26,310 bases of DNA from an uncultured Eubacteriales bacterium (GCA_934702115.1 CAKUYF010000006.1:1-26310), one strand, 5' to 3'. Shown: positions 1 to 8,068, counted from the stretch's first letter. The notes: a model not told the origin generated them from the letters alone. Numbers and translations: made by a program.

Positions 1-60
1 CTATAAAATAATTTTTTGAATAAAATTTAATAATAAGTAAGCCACAAGGAGAGGTTTAAA

Positions 61-1599
61 ATGAACTATGACGTAAGTAGAGAAACTTTAGCAGTTAAGG
101 ATTTAGTTTTTGAAGGATGTAAGGAAATACCCATAGATTTGGATTTTTCTTTGCCTGATTACTGTCCTGATATTCAACGGGTTTTAAAATGTAGGGTGAG
201 TCCGGATATAACTTCGAGAAATATTTCCGGAGATAGGCTTAATATCGAAGGAACAGCTAAAATAAGAGTCATTTATTCCGATGCAGACAACAATAAAATT
301 CGTTGTTGTGAAAATTCTATACCTTTTTCCTGTTCAATAGATATAAAGTCAACTCCCGAAAATGCAGTGGCAATTACTTCTTCAAGAATTGAGTATGTCA
401 ACTGTAGAGCGGTAAGTCAGAGAAAACTTGATATTCATGGGGCACTTTCAATATGTGCAAAAGTATATAATAAGAAAAATTTAGGAATATCATGTTCAGT
501 CAGCGGTAAAGATATACAGCAAAAAGTTTCAGATATGAAAGTAAATAATCTGATTTCTATAGGTCAACAACAATTTTCAATAAGCGAAGTACTTGAAATA
601 CCTGATAATAAGACAGCTCCTGAAAGTATACTTCGTTCAGATGTATTCATCGTTGTTAAGGATTATAAAAATATGCCTAATAAGACGGTAATTAAAGGGG
701 ACGTAATAATAAGAATGCTATATTTGGACGATCTGTCTTCAGGTCATACTGAAACTCTTGAATACTCTATACCCTTGAGTCAAATAGTAGATGTACCGGG
801 CGTAGAAGAGGGTTCGGCTTGTGTAATTGACGCTGGTGTTCTTAGCCATGATGAAGAAATAAGCTCAGCTAATAGCGAAAATTCTAATTTAATTTCAAGC
901 GAGATAAAAGTTGTATTAACAGTTGCATCTTATAATGATAAAGAAATATCTCTTGTATCTGATGTTTACTCTACAGAATACGATCTGGATACTTTGAATG
1001 AACCTGTAAAGATTACTCAGTTAAATCAGGTTTTACAAGAAAACTTTACTCATAAAGATAGCATTAATGTTGGTGATATAAGTATATCTAAGATTATAGA
1101 TGTTTGGAGTGATTCTCCAAGTGTTAAGTGCAGTGTATCAGATTCAGATGTTGAATTTAAAGGCAAAGTAAACGTATGTGTTTTAGTAAGCGATACGGAT
1201 GAAAATCCTGTTTACGTAGAGAGAATGCTTGAGTTTTCACACTCTAAAAATATGGAAGAAATTCCAAAAGGACTGGTTTGTGAAAGTATGATTGTTCCAA
1301 GTTCGATATCTTATAGCGTATCGGGAGCTAATAACGTTGATATAAAAATTAATTTTGACATTTATGCGGCGTTATATTCTTGCCAAAGATACGATATGGT
1401 AACTGACGTTATGGGTGATGAGTCAAAAGCTATTGATAAAGATACGGCTTCTCTTACAGTTTATTATGCTTCTGAAGGAGAAAAAATATGGGATATTGCT
1501 CGTAAGTATCATACGTCTTTAAATATGATAAAGAATGAAAACGACCTTTTAGAGGATACATTAAAAAGTGATTGTATGCTTTTAATTCCTATGAAATAG
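61..1599 (+). CDS. sipL: SipL-like spore coat morphogenesis protein (DUF3794 repeats plus C-terminal LysM)
   Basis: This 512-residue protein has the SipL layout. Tandem DUF3794-type beta domains fill most of the length; the first carries the LPDYCPDIQRVL signature near residues 30-42. A LysM domain occupies the last 49 residues (about 464-512), with SEGEKIWDIARKYHTS and the closing LLIPMK. In Clostridioides difficile, SipL binds SpoIVA through its LysM domain and is needed to place the coat around the forespore. Here the spoIVA start lies only 69 bases downstream, so the two are probably one transcript. A good ribosome binding site (AAGGAGAGG) precedes the ATG. SpoIVA and SipL are expected under mother-cell sigma-E control. 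A loose sigma-E-like pair may sit at 2-9 and 18-26, but it lies at the window edge and is weak. The family call is secure; the sipL symbol rests on the LysM domain and the neighbour. Confidence 0.88.
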   Translation: MNYDVSRETLAVKDLVFEGCKEIPIDLDFSLPDYCPDIQRVLKCRVSPDITSRNISGDRLNIEGTAKIRVIYSDADNNKIRCCENSIPFSCSIDIKSTPENAVAITSSRIEYVNCRAVSQRKLDIHGALSICAKVYNKKNLGISCSVSGKDIQQKVSDMKVNNLISIGQQQFSISEVLEIPDNKTAPESILRSDVFIVVKDYKNMPNKTVIKGDVIIRMLYLDDLSSGHTETLEYSIPLSQIVDVPGVEEGSACVIDAGVLSHDEEISSANSENSNLISSEIKVVLTVASYNDKEISLVSDVYSTEYDLDTLNEPVKITQLNQVLQENFTHKDSINVGDISISKIIDVWSDSPSVKCSVSDSDVEFKGKVNVCVLVSDTDENPVYVERMLEFSHSKNMEEIPKGLVCESMIVPSSISYSVSGANNVDIKINFDIYAALYSCQRYDMVTDVMGDESKAIDKDTASLTVYYASEGEKIWDIARKYHTSLNMIKNENDLLEDTLKSDCMLLIPMK

Positions 1600-1668
1600 G
1601 TAAATAAAATTCAGTAATAGGAGTATTTAATGCAAAACAATAATTTTCATATTTCAGGAGGAAAAAAA

Positions 1669-3147
1669 GTGGAAGAACGTAATATTTATCAAGATATATC
1701 TCAAAGGACTAACGGAGATATTTATATAGGTGTGGTAGGACCGGTTAGAACCGGCAAATCTACTTTTATAAAAAAGTTTATGGATACACTTGTAATACCC
1801 AATATTTCAAATCAAAGTCAAAAAGAAAGGGCAATAGACGAATTGCCTCAATCGGCAGCCGGTCGAACTATAATGACCACTGAACCTAAATTTATTCCTG
1901 AAGATGCCGTAGAAGTGAATATGGATAACTGTGCAAGCTTTAGGGCAAGAATGATAGATTGCGTGGGTTACATTATTCCAAGTGCTCTAGGTTATATAGA
2001 GGATGATTCCCCGCGAATGGTTATGACTCCTTGGTTTGAAGAAGAAATTCCATTCAATATGGCTGCAGAAATAGGAACTAAAAAGGTTATAACTGATCAT
2101 TCCACGGTAGGTTTGGTAATTACAACAGATGGAAGTATAAGTGATATTGATAGAAGTGAATATGAAGAAGCAGAAGAAAGGGTTATAAATGAGCTTAAAG
2201 AAATAAATAAACCTTTTGTAGTACTTTTAAATAGTACTCATCCGTATTCTCAGCCTGTTAAGGATTTATCGGAAAAGCTTTCGGAGAAATATGGCGTACC
2301 GATTGTACCTGTAAATTGTAGCGAGATGGATGAAAATGAAATAAAACGCATTTTAGCGGAACTTCTTTTTGAGTTTCCTGTTAAAGAAATAAAAATTGAC
2401 ATCCCGCGTTGGTTAACACCTCTTGAAAAAGACCATTGGCTTCGTGCCTCAGTTTATTCTTGTATAAGTAATACTGCTAAAAATATCACTAAAATAAGTG
2501 AAATTCAAAAAATGATTGAAAGTCTTTTAGAATGTAGTTACATAGATTCTGCAGATATTTCTTCTATAGATTTAGGAAAAGGAAATGCAAGAGTTAATGT
2601 AATACTGGATCCGGGTCTATTTTATAAAGTACTTGGAGAAAAAACCGGTATTGAAATAGCTGATGAATGTTCACTTATGGACTGTATGATGGATCTAGCA
2701 CACATGAGACAAAAGTATAGTAAAATTGCGGAAGCTTACGATGAAGTTAATGAGTCAGGATATGGTATAGTAATGCCTACTATGGAAGAACTGAGTCTTG
2801 ACGAACCCGAAATTATAAAGCAAAATGGCAAATATGGTATAAGGCTTCGAGCTTCGGCCCCTTCGGTACACATGCTTAAAACTCAAATCACGACTGAAGT
2901 CACACCTATTGTCGGTTCCGAGCAGCAATCCGAAGAGCTTATAATGTATTTAATGAGAGAATTTGAGGAAAGCCCTTCAAAGATATGGGAGTCTAACATA
3001 TTCGGCAAATCACTTCATGAGCTGGTGAACGAAGGATTACATAATAAGCTTTATCGGATGCCCCCGGAAGCGAGAAATAAGATAAAAGAGACAATAGAAA
3101 AAATAATTAACGAAGGTTGTAACGGTCTAATTTGTATAATTTTATAA
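1669..3147 (+). CDS. spoIVA: Stage IV sporulation protein A, coat basement-layer ATPase
   Basis: SpoIVA is a mother-cell ATPase that polymerises on the outer forespore membrane and forms the platform on which the spore coat is built. I place the start at the GTG at 1669, not at the upstream in-frame ATG at 1630. AGGAGG at 1656-1661 lies seven bases before this GTG, and translation from it gives 492 residues beginning MEERNIYQDISQRTNGDIY, matching the Bacillus subtilis protein in length and N-terminus. In this numbering the Walker A motif GPVRTGKST places its lysine at K30, the sensor threonines in TIMTTEP fall at T70/T71, and the Walker B aspartate in RMIDCVGY is D97. These are the positions known from B. 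subtilis. The end (CNGLICIIL) keeps the conserved hydrophobic tail. It lies directly after sipL and before a terminator hairpin at 3154-3175. I see no sign of degeneration. Confidence 0.97.
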   Translation: MEERNIYQDISQRTNGDIYIGVVGPVRTGKSTFIKKFMDTLVIPNISNQSQKERAIDELPQSAAGRTIMTTEPKFIPEDAVEVNMDNCASFRARMIDCVGYIIPSALGYIEDDSPRMVMTPWFEEEIPFNMAAEIGTKKVITDHSTVGLVITTDGSISDIDRSEYEEAEERVINELKEINKPFVVLLNSTHPYSQPVKDLSEKLSEKYGVPIVPVNCSEMDENEIKRILAELLFEFPVKEIKIDIPRWLTPLEKDHWLRASVYSCISNTAKNITKISEIQKMIESLLECSYIDSADISSIDLGKGNARVNVILDPGLFYKVLGEKTGIEIADECSLMDCMMDLAHMRQKYSKIAEAYDEVNESGYGIVMPTMEELSLDEPEIIKQNGKYGIRLRASAPSVHMLKTQITTEVTPIVGSEQQSEELIMYLMREFEESPSKIWESNIFGKSLHELVNEGLHNKLYRMPPEARNKIKETIEKIINEGCNGLICIIL

Positions 3148-3153
3148 AATTTC

Positions 3154-3178
3154 ATCCCTCTAGGTTTAGAGGGATTAC
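3154..3178 (+). terminator. Hairpin terminator after spoIVA
   Basis: ATCCCTCTA (3154-3162) and TAGAGGGAT (3167-3175) form a perfect 9-bp stem with a GGTT loop, just after the spoIVA stop codon. The following T run is short and interrupted, so termination may be incomplete. It separates the sipL-spoIVA unit from the promoter at 3213. Confidence 0.75.
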
Positions 3179-3212
3179 TTATTGATATTTTGTGTATATT
3201 TTATAAAAACGC

Positions 3213-3240
3213 TTGACTTTCTCTTTGTTTATGGTATTAT
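3213..3240 (+). promoter_or_regulatory. Sigma-A-type promoter for the orphan gene at 3273
   Basis: TTGACT (3213-3218) is followed after 16 bases by TATTAT (3235-3240); an 18-base register gives TTATAA (3237-3242). The start codon at 3273 lies about 30 bases beyond, behind a strong AAGGAGGA at 3259-3266. This suggests vegetative, fairly strong expression independent of the sporulation genes upstream. Confidence 0.72.
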
Positions 3241-3272
3241 AACATAAAATATAGTTTTAAGGAGGAATTCAA

Positions 3273-4490
3273 ATGGCTAACAGTAGTAATAAGGAAAAAT
3301 TTGAAGGGTTTATTAAAAAATTAAATGAGGTAGAGTTTAAACGTTTTGAAAATAATAAGGGCTACAGGGAGAATTTTAAATCCCTTATGATATCCATTAC
3401 CCATGGAGTAGAAGTTATAAATGAATACAAGGACGATGAAGAATATAAAAAGGGTATTCCTGCCGACTGTGCTAGCAAAATAAATAAACAACGAGATAGA
3501 TTATCACGTTGGTCACGGCAAAAGTTGCTTGCACTTGATGATTATGAAAAAATTGTTAATTTATTAGGAGATATAATAACAAACTTAAATAACATTAGTA
3601 ATAAGTCTACTTTTGCTAAGAATATTGAAGAATATAAAAATATGTTCAATCAGATCTTAGACGTTAGAGGACAGCCTTTTTCATCATTTCGTCGAAATTT
3701 TTCATTATGTTTACAGAATGAATATTGGATGTCAGCAAAAGATGCCGTTTCATGCTTTGAAGATTATATGGAAACCGATACGGTCCGTGATTTTACAGAC
3801 GTCGATGCAATGTTAAAAATTAAACCGAATGAATTAAAAGAAAAATTAATTGTTCCTGCTTCTGCCAAACTTGTAGAATACAACGTATCGAAGCGTGCTT
3901 GGCTGTATACGGAGGTTACGAGATATCTTAATAAGAAAAGTATTCAAGTTTCGAATTTGAGAAGTTGTCCTCTTTCTGATATAGATGTAGATAATTTCTA
4001 CCATGATATGAAGCATTTTAAAGATATTATTAAAGAATATGACAGTAAAATGAATAAATCAACAGATGAATATGTTTTCAAGAACAAATTATATGAAGAT
4101 CATCGGGATGTTTACAGTTGCTTTTGGTCAGCAATAAGTGAAGAATCGGGACTTTTTGATGAAATGGGAAGCAAATTCAAATTTGGGATTTTTCAAGATT
4201 ATATAGTCAGAATTGTAAAGATTTATGATAAATACGCAACGGAAATACATGGAAAATTTGTAGGTAACGGAGTTAAAGATGAAGAACTCGACCTCAAGGT
4301 TTTATCCAGTCTTGTGGAAAAGCTAAATGAAGAAGGTAAGAAGTGTAGCTCAGAAACTATTAGGGATGAGGAGCGTTTTGAACTTCCGGGATTGTTTGAA
4401 CTCAAGAAAGAAATGTTCAGAGAAATTTTTGGAATTTCAAATTCTTATTTCTTATTGATTTGTATCCCAAAGGAAGAAAAAAAATCATAG
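3273..4490 (+). CDS. Orphan charged, probably all-helical protein of unknown function
   Basis: I do not recognise this 405-residue protein. It is rich in Lys, Glu, Asp and Asn, and most of it reads as amphipathic helix. It has no signal peptide and no clear membrane segment. A few Cys and Trp residues are scattered along it (for example YWMSAKDAVSCFEDYMETD near the middle). The last part contains a short hydrophobic stretch (SNSYFLLICIP) before a basic end. It has its own sigma-A-like promoter, an excellent ribosome binding site and a terminator pair downstream, so it is monocistronic and looks well expressed. In size, composition, N-terminal MA-x-x-x-N start and expression set-up it resembles the protein at 19760-20845, but I see no alignable motif by eye. 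The open frame is intact and the codon use looks like its neighbours. Its function cannot be assigned. Confidence 0.85.
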   Translation: MANSSNKEKFEGFIKKLNEVEFKRFENNKGYRENFKSLMISITHGVEVINEYKDDEEYKKGIPADCASKINKQRDRLSRWSRQKLLALDDYEKIVNLLGDIITNLNNISNKSTFAKNIEEYKNMFNQILDVRGQPFSSFRRNFSLCLQNEYWMSAKDAVSCFEDYMETDTVRDFTDVDAMLKIKPNELKEKLIVPASAKLVEYNVSKRAWLYTEVTRYLNKKSIQVSNLRSCPLSDIDVDNFYHDMKHFKDIIKEYDSKMNKSTDEYVFKNKLYEDHRDVYSCFWSAISEESGLFDEMGSKFKFGIFQDYIVRIVKIYDKYATEIHGKFVGNGVKDEELDLKVLSSLVEKLNEEGKKCSSETIRDEERFELPGLFELKKEMFREIFGISNSYFLLICIPKEEKKS

Positions 4491-4511
4491 AGGACTGAGC
4501 AAAAATTTAGA

Positions 4512-4576
4512 CCAGAATAATCTGGCTTTTAAATGACTGAATAGATTTCTGTATTAGATGCGGAAATCTATTTTTG
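4512..4576 (+). terminator. Tandem hairpins ending the orphan gene
   Basis: A small hairpin, CCAGA (4512-4516), ATAA loop, TCTGG (4521-4525), is followed by CTTTT. A second, stronger hairpin pairs ATAGATTTC (4541-4549) with GAAATCTAT (4563-4571) across a 13-base loop and runs into TTTT. Both point rightward. The second may also help separate the convergent pseudouridine synthase gene that ends at 4611. Confidence 0.7.
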
Positions 4577-4610
4577 CTTTGTAAAACATTTATTTAAATT
4601 GATAATAAAG

Positions 4611-5327
4611 TTAGAATTGACTTATCTCTTCTTCCTTGAGGTATTTCCATTTTCCAGGAGTTAGCATACCTAATTTTAAATTTCCTATTGCAATTCTTTT
4701 TAATCGCGAAACCTGTATACCGGTTTTTTCACACATTTTGCGAATTTGACGATTGATTCCTTCTTTTATTGAAATTTTAAGTACAGCTCTTCCAGGTTCT
4801 TTAGCTATAACTTCAATTCTTGCAGGTTCAATTTGTTTACGATCAATACTTGTTATAGAACATAAATGGTTTAATTGATCCTCTGTAATTGTAGGTTTAA
4901 CTGTAACTCTGTAAGTTTTCCATATATTTTTAGAAGGGTGAATAACTCGATTAGCGAAATCCCCATCGTTAGTCATTAATAAAAGGCCTTCTGAATCTTT
5001 ATCTAAACGTCCAACCGGAAATATGCGTGCAGGTATATCTTTGACAAGTTGTGCTACGCATTTTCTTCCGTGTTCGTCATGAAGAGTGGTTATAAATCCT
5101 CTGGGCTTGTAAAGCATAATATAGAATTTATCTATTTTGGTAAGTTCTATTTTTTTATCCTCTAAAGTTACAATATCTTTTTTTAATGATACTTTTGCTC
5201 CTAAAGAAGCAACTTTACCGTTTATTTTAACTTTCCCTTCTGAAATAAGAGTTTGACATTTTCTTCTTGAATCAACGCCGCAGCTGGCCATGTATTTTTG
5301 AAGGACTATTTTTTCGTTTTCTTTCAT
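4611..5327 (-). CDS. rluB: RsuA/RluB-family rRNA pseudouridine synthase
   Basis: The enzyme converts uridine to pseudouridine in rRNA. The 238-residue product has an N-terminal S4 RNA-binding domain (about residues 6-60, with ASCGVDSRRKCQTLISEGKVKING). The catalytic domain carries KPRGFITT (74-81) and the family signature GRLDKDSEGLLLMTNDG (106-122), where D109 is the expected catalytic aspartate; RQIRKMCEK lies near the C-terminus. Length and motifs fit the RsuA/RluB/RluE group. RluB, acting on a 23S rRNA helix, is the usual Firmicute member, but the exact target uridine cannot be read from sequence. The gene starts 24 bases after dacF on the same strand, so the two are likely co-transcribed. 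The ribosome binding site AAGGAG is about 13 bases from the ATG, a slightly long spacing. Confidence 0.9.
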   Translation of the reverse strand: MKENEKIVLQKYMASCGVDSRRKCQTLISEGKVKINGKVASLGAKVSLKKDIVTLEDKKIELTKIDKFYIMLYKPRGFITTLHDEHGRKCVAQLVKDIPARIFPVGRLDKDSEGLLLMTNDGDFANRVIHPSKNIWKTYRVTVKPTITEDQLNHLCSITSIDRKQIEPARIEVIAKEPGRAVLKISIKEGINRQIRKMCEKTGIQVSRLKRIAIGNLKLGMLTPGKWKYLKEEEISQF

Positions 5328-5351
5328 GTTTTAAATTTTACTCCTTTTTAA

Positions 5352-6518
5352 TTACTTCCCGAAAAATTTTGAAAAAAAATTTACTATACTTTTAAAAAAT
5401 CCAGGTTTTTCTATTTTATTTTCTTTTACTTCTTCTAGTGCCACAACATTATTTTCACCTATAATTATATCATTTAAATAGTATACCACTTTTCCTATTA
5501 TTTGTCCTTTTTCTATAGGAGCACAGTGTACAGTAGGGATTTCTACTTTTCGCTTTATTGACGTTTCCTGACCTGATTTTAGTCCTACTGAAAAATCAGT
5601 TAATGATCCAATGGGAATTTCTTCTTTCGTACCGTTTTCTACTTTTAAAGAAGATATGAAGTTTTTATCGTCAAAATTTTTTATTACTGTATTTTCAAAT
5701 CCGTAATTATAAAGAGAGATATGATCATCCCAGTCATTAGGAGCATTAAGGGTAACGCATACCAGTCTGACTCCATTTTTTTGTGCACAGGAAACTAAAC
5801 ATCTTCCGGCAAGTTTTGTAAAGCCTGTTTTTATACCTATACAGTATTCATAAAGGCGTAGTAGTTTATTATGGTTTTTTATATTTACAGTTTTGGATGG
5901 ATTTATAAATTTTACTTGCATACTCTTTTGTGAAACTATTTTTGCAAATGCTTCATTTTCCATAGCGTATGCTCCTAAAACAGCCATATCATAAGCGGTG
6001 GAATGATGATTGTCTTTATCAAGTCCTGAAGGAGTAGAAAATTTCGTATCTTTCATTCCGATTAGTCTAGATTTTTCATTCATTAAATTTATAAATTCTT
6101 TAGTTTCGCCTGAAACTGCAATAGCAGCGGCATTTGCGGCATCATTTCCGGAACAAAGTAACATTCCTTTTGCTAGAGCTTCTAAGGTTACTATATCTCC
6201 TTGCATTAATCCCATGGAAGTTCCTTCGACTTGTATCATTTCTCGGGTTATTTCTACTTCTTTATTTCCGTGAGCTGCTGCATGTTCAAGTGCAAGTAAA
6301 GACGTCATGATTTTAGTTGTACTTGCCATAGGAAGGGGCTCAAACTCGTTTTTACTCCACACTGTGGCTCCGGAATCTGCACAGATAAGTATTGCTGACT
6401 TGGCAGAGACATCTAACCCTTTGACATTCAAAGTAAACGTACAAAACCAAAATAAAGAAAATATCCCTAAAAACACCTTTTTATATTTTAATTTGTTTGT
6501 GGTATATAAGCATTTCAT
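5352..6518 (-). CDS. dacF: D-alanyl-D-alanine carboxypeptidase (PBP5/DacF type)
   Basis: This is a low-molecular-weight penicillin-binding protein that trims the terminal D-Ala from peptidoglycan stem peptides. The 388-residue product starts with a basic N-terminus and a hydrophobic segment (VFLGIFSLFWFCTFTL, 15-30) that acts as signal peptide. The three serine-peptidase motifs are intact: S66-T-T-K69, S123-G-N125 and K230-T-G232. A C-terminal beta domain follows, and the final residues (GFFKSIVNFFSKFFGK, 373-388) form the amphipathic helix that anchors such enzymes to the membrane. The gene lies head-to-head with sigG and upstream of rluB. In B. subtilis dacF is expressed in the forespore and affects cortex cross-linking, which makes the DacF assignment attractive, but a vegetative DacA-like role is possible. 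No clear ribosome binding site precedes the ATG. A GCATA near 6585 on this strand could be a forespore-type -35 but is weak. Confidence 0.9.
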   Translation of the reverse strand: MKCLYTTNKLKYKKVFLGIFSLFWFCTFTLNVKGLDVSAKSAILICADSGATVWSKNEFEPLPMASTTKIMTSLLALEHAAAHGNKEVEITREMIQVEGTSMGLMQGDIVTLEALAKGMLLCSGNDAANAAAIAVSGETKEFINLMNEKSRLIGMKDTKFSTPSGLDKDNHHSTAYDMAVLGAYAMENEAFAKIVSQKSMQVKFINPSKTVNIKNHNKLLRLYEYCIGIKTGFTKLAGRCLVSCAQKNGVRLVCVTLNAPNDWDDHISLYNYGFENTVIKNFDDKNFISSLKVENGTKEEIPIGSLTDFSVGLKSGQETSIKRKVEIPTVHCAPIEKGQIIGKVVYYLNDIIIGENNVVALEEVKENKIEKPGFFKSIVNFFSKFFGK

Positions 6519-6609
6519 AATTTAAATTTTGCGGTAAAAGGTCCGCCTAGTCCCTTCTTTCAAAAGATTATTTTTATAAATACTATGCACTTACTTACAA
6601 AAAAAGGAT

Positions 6610-6630
6610 AAAAATTAGAAACTAATTTTT
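6610..6630. repeat. Perfect 9-bp inverted repeat between dacF and sigG
   Basis: AAAAATTAG (6610-6618), AAA, CTAATTTTT (6622-6630) is a perfect inverted repeat in the divergent intergenic region. It could be a protein-binding site, a leader hairpin or an insulator. In DNA this AT-rich it could also be chance. Confidence 0.45.
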
Positions 6631-6710
6631 AATTTATGAATTAATTATGTTTTTTTGTCAATAATGAGGTTATGAATTTGGAAGTTATAGGGAGAGGGGA
6701 CTATCCTATT

Positions 6711-7478
6711 ATGCAGTATAATAAAGTTAAAATTTGTGGAATGAATACTTCTAATTTAAGTCTTTTAACTGAAAAAGAGAAATCTAACCTTTTAATTCTT
6801 GCTAAAAATGGTGATGAGATTGCACGAGAAAAGCTTATAAATGGTAATTTAAGACTAGTATTAAGTATTGTTCATCGTTTTACGGGACGTGGAGAAGCGC
6901 TTGATGACCTTTTTCAAGTAGGATGTATAGGGCTTATAAAATCAATAGATAATTTTGATGTATCTCAGAATGTAAGATTTTCTACTTATGCCGTTCCTAT
7001 GATTATAGGTGAAATTCGGCGATATTTAAGAGATAATAATTCGGTAAGAGTCAGTAGGTCTTTGAGAGATATGGCATATAGAGCTATGCAGGTTAAAGAA
7101 CAGCTTATGAGTTCTAAAAATCAAGAACCTACTATAGAAGAAATTGCTAAGGAAATGGAAGTACCAAAAGAAGCGGTAGTTCTTTCGTTGGAAGCTGTTG
7201 TTGAGCCTATTTCTTTGAATGAACCAATTTTTTCGGACAGTAATGGTGATGTGGTATACGTTATGGATCAGGTGGGGGACAACAATGATGATACAAATTG
7301 GCTTGAAGAAATAGGAATGAAACAAGCTATTAAAAATTTGAATGAACGCGAGAGAAGTATTCTGGGGTTAAGGTTTTTAAAAGGTAAAACACAAATGCAA
7401 GTGGCAGAGAAAATAGGTATTAGTCAAGCTCAAGTATCTAGATTGGAAAAAAGCGCTATGGCTAAGATTAAAGAATAA
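6711..7478 (+). CDS. sigG: Forespore RNA polymerase sigma factor SigG
   Basis: SigG directs late forespore transcription during sporulation. From the ATG at 6711 the product has 255 residues and begins MQYNKVKICGMNTSNLSLL, which parallels the B. subtilis SigG N-terminus (NKVEICGVDTSKLPVL). This, plus GGAGAGGGGA at 6691-6700, favours 6711 over the upstream in-frame ATG at 6672. Region 2 is strongly conserved (NGNLRLVLSIVHRF, DDLFQVGCIGLIKSIDNFD, RFSTYAVPMIIGEIRRYLRDNN), followed by VRVSRSLRDMAY. Region 4 ends with the helix-turn-helix KTQMQVAEKIGISQAQVSRLEK. SigF shares much of this, but the N-terminal peptide is diagnostic of SigG. In many Clostridia sigG follows spoIIGA-sigE; here it stands alone, divergent from dacF. 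A possible TGAATT (6637-6642) with CAATAAT (6659-6665) would put the transcript start near 6671, but the match to forespore consensus is poor. Confidence 0.94.
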   Translation: MQYNKVKICGMNTSNLSLLTEKEKSNLLILAKNGDEIAREKLINGNLRLVLSIVHRFTGRGEALDDLFQVGCIGLIKSIDNFDVSQNVRFSTYAVPMIIGEIRRYLRDNNSVRVSRSLRDMAYRAMQVKEQLMSSKNQEPTIEEIAKEMEVPKEAVVLSLEAVVEPISLNEPIFSDSNGDVVYVMDQVGDNNDDTNWLEEIGMKQAIKNLNERERSILGLRFLKGKTQMQVAEKIGISQAQVSRLEKSAMAKIKE

Positions 7479-7501
7479 GAATACTTAAAACTGCAAATTT
7501 A

Positions 7502-7545
7502 AAAGCACTACTAGGTTATTTTAAATACCAAATAGTGCTTTAATA
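7502..7545. terminator. Terminator hairpin between convergent sigG and small-protein genes
   Basis: AAAGCACTA (7502-7510) pairs with TAGTGCTTT (7533-7541). The 22-base intervening sequence can add a short inner GGT/ACC pairing. T/A-rich runs lie on both sides, so it can serve sigG on the + strand and the small gene on the - strand. Confidence 0.65.
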
Positions 7546-7588
7546 AAAGTATTTTAAAAGTTAATTCAATATAATGTTTAGTTTACTG

Positions 7589-7864
7589 TTAATCAATTAA
7601 TTCCTTAATTCCACGGGCAGTTTTTCTCACCATTGTTCTGTATAGACCGTCATTGCATCCAGGGAAATTATCTTTAACAAAATCTCCAGCTTGCTCGCAA
7701 GCATACCCCCAAGTGGAATCTCTTTTTTGGTATTCATTTTTAACATCCCACGAAAATTTTCCTAATGCAGCCATCATAGCGAGAAGGATACCTACATCCG
7801 CAACAGTACGGACAACACCTCTTCCACCGGAAGCTTCTAAAATACTTGAATCCTCGTTAAACAT
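7589..7864 (-). CDS. Small protein with a double-glycine-like N-terminus and a hydrophobic segment
   Basis: I do not recognise this protein. The longest frame starts at 7891 but has no ribosome binding site there. The ATG at 7864 is preceded by AAAGGAG about 11 bases upstream, giving 91 residues. The N-terminus MFNEDSSILEASGG ends in a Gly-Gly pair. A hydrophobic stretch follows (VADVGILLAMMAALGKFSW), then a polar C-terminal half with two cysteines 13 residues apart (in YACEQAG and FPGCNDG) and a basic end. This could be a peptide with a double-glycine leader (class II bacteriocin or signal peptide type), but the leader lacks some usual hydrophobic positions and no C39 peptidase transporter is in the window. 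A single-pass membrane protein is the simpler alternative. It lies 76 bases downstream of the 5S rRNA on the same strand and could be read from that promoter. Confidence 0.6.
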   Translation of the reverse strand: MFNEDSSILEASGGRGVVRTVADVGILLAMMAALGKFSWDVKNEYQKRDSTWGYACEQAGDFVKDNFPGCNDGLYRTMVRKTARGIKELID

Positions 7865-7940
7865 ACTCTTATTTACTCCTTTATTATACATTTTACAGTT
7901 AGATATTGAATTTTAAGAGTTGAAATCAAAAAATAAAAAC

Positions 7941-8056
7941 GTTGGCACCTTCCTATTTTCCCAGGCCGTTACCAACCAAGTATCTTCGGCATTGCTCAGC
8001 TTAACTACCGTGTTCGGTATGGGAACGGGTGTACCCTGAGCATCATCAGCACCAAC
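7941..8056 (-). rRNA. rrf: 5S ribosomal RNA, isolated copy
   Basis: Read on the minus strand, the 116-base element starts GTTGGTGCTGATGATGCTC and ends GGAAGGTGCCAAC, so its ends pair to form helix I. It contains the near-universal 5S core CCGTTCCCATACCGAACACGG and then GTTAAGCTGAGC, followed by ATACTTGG. No 16S, 23S or tRNA gene lies beside it: upstream is 500 bases of AT-rich DNA, and downstream is a small protein gene. A T-rich run (GTTTTTATTTTTTG on this strand) directly follows the 3' end and can terminate the transcript with the help of helix I. It has its own promoter at 8069-8097. Confidence 0.95.
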
Positions 8057-8068
8057 ATTATGTTACAT

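Noticed and set aside
1630..1668. In-frame ATG at 1630 as the spoIVA start
   Set aside because: It has a weaker upstream ribosome binding site than GTG 1669, and the extra 13 residues do not fit the SpoIVA family; GTG 1669 restores exact family numbering.
7653..7916. Open frame on the + strand opposite the small protein gene
   Set aside because: It has no ribosome binding site and is simply antisense to the better-supported - strand frame.
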